A DNA stretch of 64,000 nt from positions 1 through 64,000 of the forward strand of contig NZ_JACXIY010000013.1 in the NCBI RefSeq assembly GCF_014705655.1, given 5' to 3'. The notes under the pieces were generated by a model. That model was given only the letters and a program-made list of their open reading frames with translations, was not told the DNA's origin and did no database searches. The position numbers and the translations under genes are program-made. Below are positions 59,676-64,000 of this stretch, piece after piece (the stretch's first letter is position 1; every line of letters begins with the position of its first letter). Origin of the DNA: Paenibacillus arenilitoris (lineage in GTDB: Bacteria > Bacillota > Bacilli > Paenibacillales > Paenibacillaceae).

Positions 59676-60206
59676 TTGATTAACGCCTTTGTTAATTTAG
59701 TGAATGAAAAGGATTTTGAAAAAATTACGATTGCTGATTTAACGAAAGGGGCCAAAGTGAATCGTGCCACTTTCTACGCGCACTTTAATGACAAGTACGA
59801 ATTATTGGATTATATTTTGGGGGACTCTGCATCGGCTGCAATCGAAAATCGAACCGAAGGCGAAGTGAAATTTGATCAAGACCGTATATTCCAGCTCGTG
59901 CTTGCGTTATGCGATTTTTACCGACAACCGAACATTCAATGTCGCAGCAGCTATGTAGGCTTAGTTGTTCCGCAGATGAAGGATAAAATATTGAATGAAT
60001 TAAAAGCTTTTTTGTCACAAAGTCTCGAACATAGCTATACAAAAGACGAGAAGAATATTTTTGTGCCTATATTTGCGCAAGCTATCCATGAAGGCGCATT
60101 ACAGTGGGCAGTTGGAAATACGGATATGACCAAAGAAGAAGTCGCCAGAAGGGTTTCGTTATTCGTCATTGGCGGATTTCAATCTTCTGACCGCACGTCA
60201 AGCTAA
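59676..60206 (+). CDS. TetR-family regulator, probably 5'-truncated
   Basis: A 176-aa frame that reads as a TetR repressor from helix one: LINAFVNLVNEKDFEKITIAD, then LTKGAKVNRATFYAHFNDKYEL. The upstream codons keep coding sense (DRKNGRQQIA) but no start codon or ribosome site is found there; only TTG 59676 is available. The 5' end abuts an SDR remnant on the other strand, so a deletion may have removed the promoter and first codons. Its C-terminal half is intact. It may be non-functional or weakly expressed from TTG. Confidence 0.7.
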   Translation: MINAFVNLVNEKDFEKITIADLTKGAKVNRATFYAHFNDKYELLDYILGDSASAAIENRTEGEVKFDQDRIFQLVLALCDFYRQPNIQCRSSYVGLVVPQMKDKILNELKAFLSQSLEHSYTKDEKNIFVPIFAQAIHEGALQWAVGNTDMTKEEVARRVSLFVIGGFQSSDRTSS

Positions 60207-60290
60207 AGAGACGATCGGAAATCAGCCCAAATGAACAAAGATTCCGGGGGAAATCCCGCGTGACATCATATAAATGGCAAGGTGAAACCC

Positions 60291-60374
60291 ATGGATAAAT
60301 TCAAAGACCTAGATAAACTTATTAAGCTCACTGAACAAAATTATTTTTCTTCAGTAGCATTCCTCTCCTATTAA
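60291..60374 (+). CDS. Possible 27-aa peptide or gene fragment
   Basis: ATG 60291 follows AAGGTGAAACCC and opens a frame for MDKFKDLDKLIKLTEQNYFS and a few more residues. The ribosome site is good but the short length and the surrounding decay suggest a fragment. No family recognised. Confidence 0.25.
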   Translation: MDKFKDLDKLIKLTEQNYFSSVAFLSY

Positions 60375-60386
60375 TAGATAAGGAGA

Positions 60387-60953
60387 CTATGTATTAAACT
60401 TTGTATTTATATTTCCTTTCATTTGATTCAATAGATCTATTAACTTTTGAGGGGTTGAAAAGTTGTGATCTTGCATCAGCATGTAATAGTATTCTGCAGC
60501 ATTAATTAGAGAAATAATAAAGTTCTTTTCTTCTAAAACGAATCTCTTAACGATCATGTTGTCTTTTACTCCATCAAATCTTAAAGTAAACTCAATATTA
60601 TGATCACCTACATTTTTAAAGGAAATATCATAGGGGTCAATTCCATACATTGTATGACCATAATCAAAGTTACTTTGAACATAATTCGATAAACATGTAA
60701 GGTAACTTCTCCAGAGGTCATACCCCCAATTTTCATAGCCTAGCAAGGTTTCATCTTTCATATTAATAATAATAGCCATATTAAAGTCATTACTATCTTT
60801 ATGAAGATCACTTGAATACACCGTAGATAATGACTCTATATCATCCTCAATACTTGTAAAACATTCACTTAGTTTTTTTATATTTGACTGTTCTGTATAA
60901 AATCTGTTTAGTGTCTGCTGAGACAAAAGTAAGAATGTTTCAATTTTTATCAT
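60387..60953 (-). CDS. Uncharacterised protein, 188 aa
   Basis: A minus-strand frame with AT-rich codons. The start ATG 60953 is supported by GGAGGTACC; the frame open upstream has no other ribosome site. It begins MIKIETFLLLSQQTLNRFY. The protein has mixed alpha/beta character with many Tyr, Asp and Asn (YGHTMYGIDPYDISFKNVGD). No signal peptide or transmembrane helix. I do not recognise the family. A small immunity- or SMI1-like role is one possibility from size and context, without motif support. Confidence 0.6.
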   Translation of the reverse strand: MIKIETFLLLSQQTLNRFYTEQSNIKKLSECFTSIEDDIESLSTVYSSDLHKDSNDFNMAIIINMKDETLLGYENWGYDLWRSYLTCLSNYVQSNFDYGHTMYGIDPYDISFKNVGDHNIEFTLRFDGVKDNMIVKRFVLEEKNFIISLINAAEYYYMLMQDHNFSTPQKLIDLLNQMKGNINTKFNT

Positions 60954-61059
60954 GGTACCTCCAGTTTTAATGGACTCTATTGAACAGACGACAACAACAT
61001 CCAAAATCCAAAATCCAAACGCAATATTGTATAAGACGTCGACATTGCCACTTATAAAT

Positions 61060-61173
61060 TGTAGCAAAAAAGATATTTGTTTAGAAGTTGGATTTCAAAG
61101 TCCTAGTTCGTTTAGTGGTTTATTCTCCAAACGTTTTTCGATGACCCCTTCGCAGTTCCGTCAAAAAAAGTGA
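61060..61173 (+). pseudogene. AraC-type regulator, C-terminal fragment
   Basis: The frame reads CSKKDICLEVGFQSPSSF then SGLFSKRFSMTPSQFRQKK before a stop. This is the last helix-turn-helix of an AraC protein. The rest of the gene is missing, and the upstream frame does not continue it. A broken remnant next to the unknown 188-aa gene. Confidence 0.7.
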
Positions 61174-61262
61174 TTTTCAAGAAGCAAGTTTCAAACTGTA
61201 GTTATAATTTAAGTACAACCGTATTTACATAGCATAAAACAGTCGAAATGGAGGCTAAACGA

Positions 61263-61769
61263 ATGGAGTTAACACAAATTATTGATGATGTATTTCAAGC
61301 GGCTCAGTCTGGCGAGGCTTCACGGATAAAAGACATTTTAGAATCTCACCCGCACCTTGCAAATACGGAAAATGGTGATGGGCTTATGCCTTTGGGGTAT
61401 GCGTCACATTTTGGAAACAAAGATACAGTGCAGATATTGCTAAGTCATGGTGCAGATGTTGATGCGGTATCTCACTCCAAGCTTGCTTATATTCCCTCGA
61501 ATACAGCATTGCATGCAGCAATTGCGGGGGAGCGTAATGTGGATGTCATTAGACTGCTTTTGACACATAATGCGCAGACGAATATTTTCGACAGCAATGG
61601 TCATACTAGTTTGCACACTGCTGCATTCCATGATGATAATATAGAAATTATACGCTTATTGATCGAACATGGAGCCGATGTAAACGCTAGAATTGAAGGT
61701 GGAGAAACTGCATTGTCTCTTGCAATCAAGCAAGGCAACAATAACGTAGGATGCGCTTGCGATTCATAA
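61263..61769 (+). CDS. Ankyrin-repeat protein, 3'-truncated
   Basis: A 168-aa protein with at least four ankyrin repeats: DGLMPLGYASHFGNKDTVQI, NTALHAAIAGERNVDVIRLL, GHTSLHTAAFHDDNIEIIRL and GETALSLAIKQGNNNV. After NNNV the sequence switches to CACDS and stops. The fusion partner just there is the end of an HsdR gene in another frame, so the ankyrin gene has lost its natural end. ATG 61263 has GGAGG 10 nt upstream. Ankyrin proteins bind other proteins; this one is probably still made but shortened. Confidence 0.75.
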   Translation: MELTQIIDDVFQAAQSGEASRIKDILESHPHLANTENGDGLMPLGYASHFGNKDTVQILLSHGADVDAVSHSKLAYIPSNTALHAAIAGERNVDVIRLLLTHNAQTNIFDSNGHTSLHTAAFHDDNIEIIRLLIEHGADVNARIEGGETALSLAIKQGNNNVGCACDS

Positions 61770-62166
61770 GCTTCGTAATAACATTCCGCTTACGGCTCTC
61801 GACTATGAGAGCTTGGAGCACATCTTTACAGGGGAGCTTGGGACGGCAGAGGATTACAAACGGGAATTTCAGGATACGCCGTTCGGCTTGCTGGTGCGTA
61901 AAGTGGCGAAGCTTGAATATGAAGCTGCGACCGCAGCATTCTCCGCGTTCATCAACGATGAATCGCTAAGTCAGATGCAAATCGTATTTGTTAAAAAAGT
62001 TATCGATTATATTGTGCAGAACGGCTATATCGAGAATGTAGCTGAGCTAACCAAGCCTCCATTTGATAAGCCTCAAAGTTTTATCAAGCTGTTCGACGGA
62101 TCGAAGCAGAAACGTCTTGTAGAGACCGTAAATCAGATTAAAGAGAATGCGGTAAAGGTTTTGTGA
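61753..62166 (+). pseudogene. C-terminal remnant of type I restriction subunit HsdR
   Basis: The frame reads LAIHKLRNNIPLTALDYESL then EHIFTGELGTAEDYKREF, and later FSAFINDESLSQMQIVFV then KKVIDYIVQNGYIENVAEL. This is the conserved C-terminal domain of EcoEI-type HsdR proteins. The motor and nuclease parts are missing, and no start is in frame. It starts within 10 bp of where the ankyrin gene loses its reading, so one deletion probably joined the two. No hsdM or hsdS is in the window. Confidence 0.85.
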
Positions 62167-62196
62167 TAGATTGTAGTGCATATGCGGTTTGGAGCG

Positions 62197-62239
62197 GGAC
62201 GCAGCTAACAGAACGTTGTTAAGCTGCGTCCTGTTTTTT
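62197..62239 (+). terminator. Terminator after the HsdR remnant
   Basis: GGACGCAGCT and AGCTGCGTCC arms with inner ACA/TGT pairing, followed by TGTTTTTTG. Likely the original hsd operon terminator. Confidence 0.85.
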
Positions 62240-62358
62240 GGGATGGCCAAAAGCCCGAGTAAGCCTTTACATGAATCTCCCGCTCTAATACGATAAAATG
62301 GCGAAAGCCGAAGCGAGAATCGGGAGACACATTGACATAATGCTAAGGGGAGAAGCAG

Positions 62359-63948
62359 ATGAAACCGATCCGAGTCATGATCGTTGATGATGAAATATTG
62401 GCCATCGACCATTTAACGAACCTGATTGACTGGAATGAACTGGGGTTTGAAATAGCAGCACAAGCGCTTACGGCAAACGCTGCGCTGGAGCAGATGGAGA
62501 CCGTTCAGCCTAAGCTCATTTTTATGGACATCCGCATGCCGGTATTGAACGGGCTTGAACTTAGCCGCCGCATTCTTTCCCGTTACGAGGGCGTCAAGAT
62601 TGTGTTGTGCACCTCCTATAGAGATTTCGAGTACGCCAAAACGGCGCTGGAGATCGGAGTTGTCGGCTATTGGCTCAAGCATGAGACGAACAAAGCCAAT
62701 CTGACGGAGCTGCTGATCAAGCTGAGAAGCAATCTTGGAAAAGGGGAACAGCAGGAGCGGTTCGTCTTTCGTCAGCATTTGAAGGAAGTAATGGCGGGCG
62801 ACGAGCAGCCAGGCGAATCGTTGAAGAAGCTGGAGCGAAACGCAAAGGCATCGGGAAACCGGTTCCTGCTCCTCTACATGCAATCCGATACTCCGTTCCC
62901 CGTTCTCGATTACGACTGGCCTGCCGCAAGGCTGCCGCAGCCTGCCGAATGGGAGGAGATTTGCGGCAATGCCGAATGGCGGAGTCTGACTTGGATGGAG
63001 TGCATAGCAACGGGCAAGGATAAGCAGATTGCGTTCCTGTCCGCAGCAACTTGTACGAGCGAGAAGCAGTTCCATTCGGAGACGTATTCGCTCGCCTCTT
63101 TCCTGCAGAACGAAGCGGGAGCAAGGGGGTACTCCATTTCGATTATGATTTCTTCATCGTTCGTCCAAATGGATGTCCTGTCGAAACGATGCCGCGAGCT
63201 GGCGGAGAAATCCGCTTATTTGATGTTGTTCGGTAAACAGGCCATTCAATATGCGCATGATTTTATTGTGCCTGCTTTCCATCTGATTGAGCAGTGGCGG
63301 GCTAGAGCCAAAGAAATCGGTACTCTCCTTGAGGGGCACAATGAGGATCAGCTCACCGGCAAGCTCACCGAGTGCATACGTGCCGCGTTCGTGGAGCTTC
63401 GGCCGGAACGATTTCATCCCGAAGGGCTCAAGCTCATTTGCAGGACGTTTATTCGCGTTCTGGAACAGCTGAGAAGGATGAACGGGATGCCCTCTTACGA
63501 AGATTTGTTTATCCGGAAGGAAATAGAACCGAATTCCTGGTATTCCGTCAATGGAATCGAACTATGGTTTTTGGACGAAATCGACTGCATTCAAAGCTTC
63601 TCGAAAGCAAGTTCGCCGTATTCCAGAAAAGTCCAGCAAGCGATGAGCTACATTCACGAGCATTATATGGATGAATTGACGGTGGAGTTGATCGGGGAAT
63701 CGTTGTCGGTCAGCGGCGATTATTTGCGGCATTTGTTCAAAGCCGAGGTCGGACGAACCGTGACGGATTACTTGACGGGGGTCCGGATCGACAAGGCGAA
63801 AGAAATGCTTAAGACCGGCACATACAAAACCTATGAAATCTCAGAGAGGGTCGGATACCGGACGGGTCAATATTTCAGTCAAGTGTTCAAAAAATGGACA
63901 GGCCTCACGCCGCAAGAATATGCAGAAAGATCGGGTCAAGGCAAATGA
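62359..63948 (+). CDS. YesN-type response regulator with AraC DNA-binding domain
   Basis: Regulator of 529 aa. Receiver domain starts RVMIVDDEILAIDHL, phosphoacceptor Asp57 in LIFMDIRMPV, Lys in YWLKHE. The C-terminal AraC domain shows LTVELIGESLSVSGDYLRHLFKAE and TYEISERVGYRTGQYFSQVFKK. GGGGAG upstream of ATG 62359. Its stop overlaps the start of the partner kinase gene at the window edge, the reverse of the usual order seen at 36832-40144. Confidence 0.94.
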   Translation: MKPIRVMIVDDEILAIDHLTNLIDWNELGFEIAAQALTANAALEQMETVQPKLIFMDIRMPVLNGLELSRRILSRYEGVKIVLCTSYRDFEYAKTALEIGVVGYWLKHETNKANLTELLIKLRSNLGKGEQQERFVFRQHLKEVMAGDEQPGESLKKLERNAKASGNRFLLLYMQSDTPFPVLDYDWPAARLPQPAEWEEICGNAEWRSLTWMECIATGKDKQIAFLSAATCTSEKQFHSETYSLASFLQNEAGARGYSISIMISSSFVQMDVLSKRCRELAEKSAYLMLFGKQAIQYAHDFIVPAFHLIEQWRARAKEIGTLLEGHNEDQLTGKLTECIRAAFVELRPERFHPEGLKLICRTFIRVLEQLRRMNGMPSYEDLFIRKEIEPNSWYSVNGIELWFLDEIDCIQSFSKASSPYSRKVQQAMSYIHEHYMDELTVELIGESLSVSGDYLRHLFKAEVGRTVTDYLTGVRIDKAKEMLKTGTYKTYEISERVGYRTGQYFSQVFKKWTGLTPQEYAERSGQGK

Positions 63949-64000
63949 GACGAAGGATCAAAACAAAAATTATTTTTAGCGCGGCCGCGATCATTACGAT
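63945..64000 (+). CDS. Sensor kinase, N-terminal start only (cut by window end)
   Basis: ATG 63945 overlaps the TGA of the regulator gene. The 18 readable codons give a basic start followed by a hydrophobic stretch (MRRRIKTKIIFSAAAIIT), which fits the first membrane helix of a YesM-type kinase. Identity is inferred from coupling with the regulator. Confidence 0.6.
   Translation, partial: MRRRIKTKIIFSAAAIIT

Noticed and set aside
1..64000. tRNA or rRNA genes and known riboswitches
   Set aside because: I looked for cloverleaf-like and conserved riboswitch core patterns in the intergenic regions and saw none; a covariance search could still find one.

Overview
The window looks like a chromosome segment of a Paenibacillaceae bacterium (Paenibacillus or Cohnella type). 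This rests on gene content and order, not on a database search. The left part is GC-rich by eye and follows a Bacillus-like backbone: purH, purD, a DUF3048 (YerB) lipoprotein, yerC, dagK and an RlmCD-type methyltransferase. The right part is rich in LplABC-type sugar ABC transporters, YesM/YesN-type two-component systems, AraC regulators, and glycoside hydrolases, one of them carrying SLH anchors. Both features are hallmarks of Paenibacillus.

Layout. 1-4178 is the end of a purine operon (purH, purD), unusually expanded by three different repeat types. 4275-9108 is an envelope module: a NodB-type polysaccharide deacetylase, an FG-GAP-like lipoprotein and an OmpR/HK pair. 9443-14030 is a selenium module: a PhnDEC-like ABC transporter, SelD and the tRNA 2-selenouridine synthase MnmH. 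The transporter ATPase appears to start at CTG. 14214-18150 holds an alpha/beta hydrolase, a YerB-like lipoprotein and a DUF47-Pit phosphate transporter pair with a possible PhoP box. 18178-19475 is a noncoding array of short palindromes related to the repeat between purH and purD. It is followed by a cluster of DnaA-box-like sites, a DUF559-HTH gene, a YqfQ-like gene, yerC, a CbiX-type chelatase, dagK and rlmCD.

25390-26690 is an AT-rich decayed island: one intact small gene and two pseudogenes. A TetR-regulated FtsX-type ABC exporter follows (26696-30461). 30560-58669 is a carbohydrate-use region with three Lpl-type transporters. The first comes with a GntR regulator and a PHP-domain hydrolase. 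The second comes with a YesMN-like system and a GH78 alpha-L-rhamnosidase. The third comes with a membrane-bound AraC regulator and a large secreted GH43 protein with SLH domains. A divergent PhyH dioxygenase/AraC pair sits between the second and third.

58744-62240 is a second decayed zone: a GNAT acetyltransferase, an SDR remnant, a TetR gene that may lack its true start, an unknown protein, an AraC tail, a truncated ankyrin gene and the C-terminal end of a type I restriction HsdR subunit. The window ends in another AraC-type response regulator and the first codons of its partner kinase.

The least explained signals are noncoding: the 123-bp double-hairpin tandem array (1-494), the GTGAGG/CCTCAC palindrome family (2554-2765 and 18178-19475) and the DnaA-box cluster (19564-19796).
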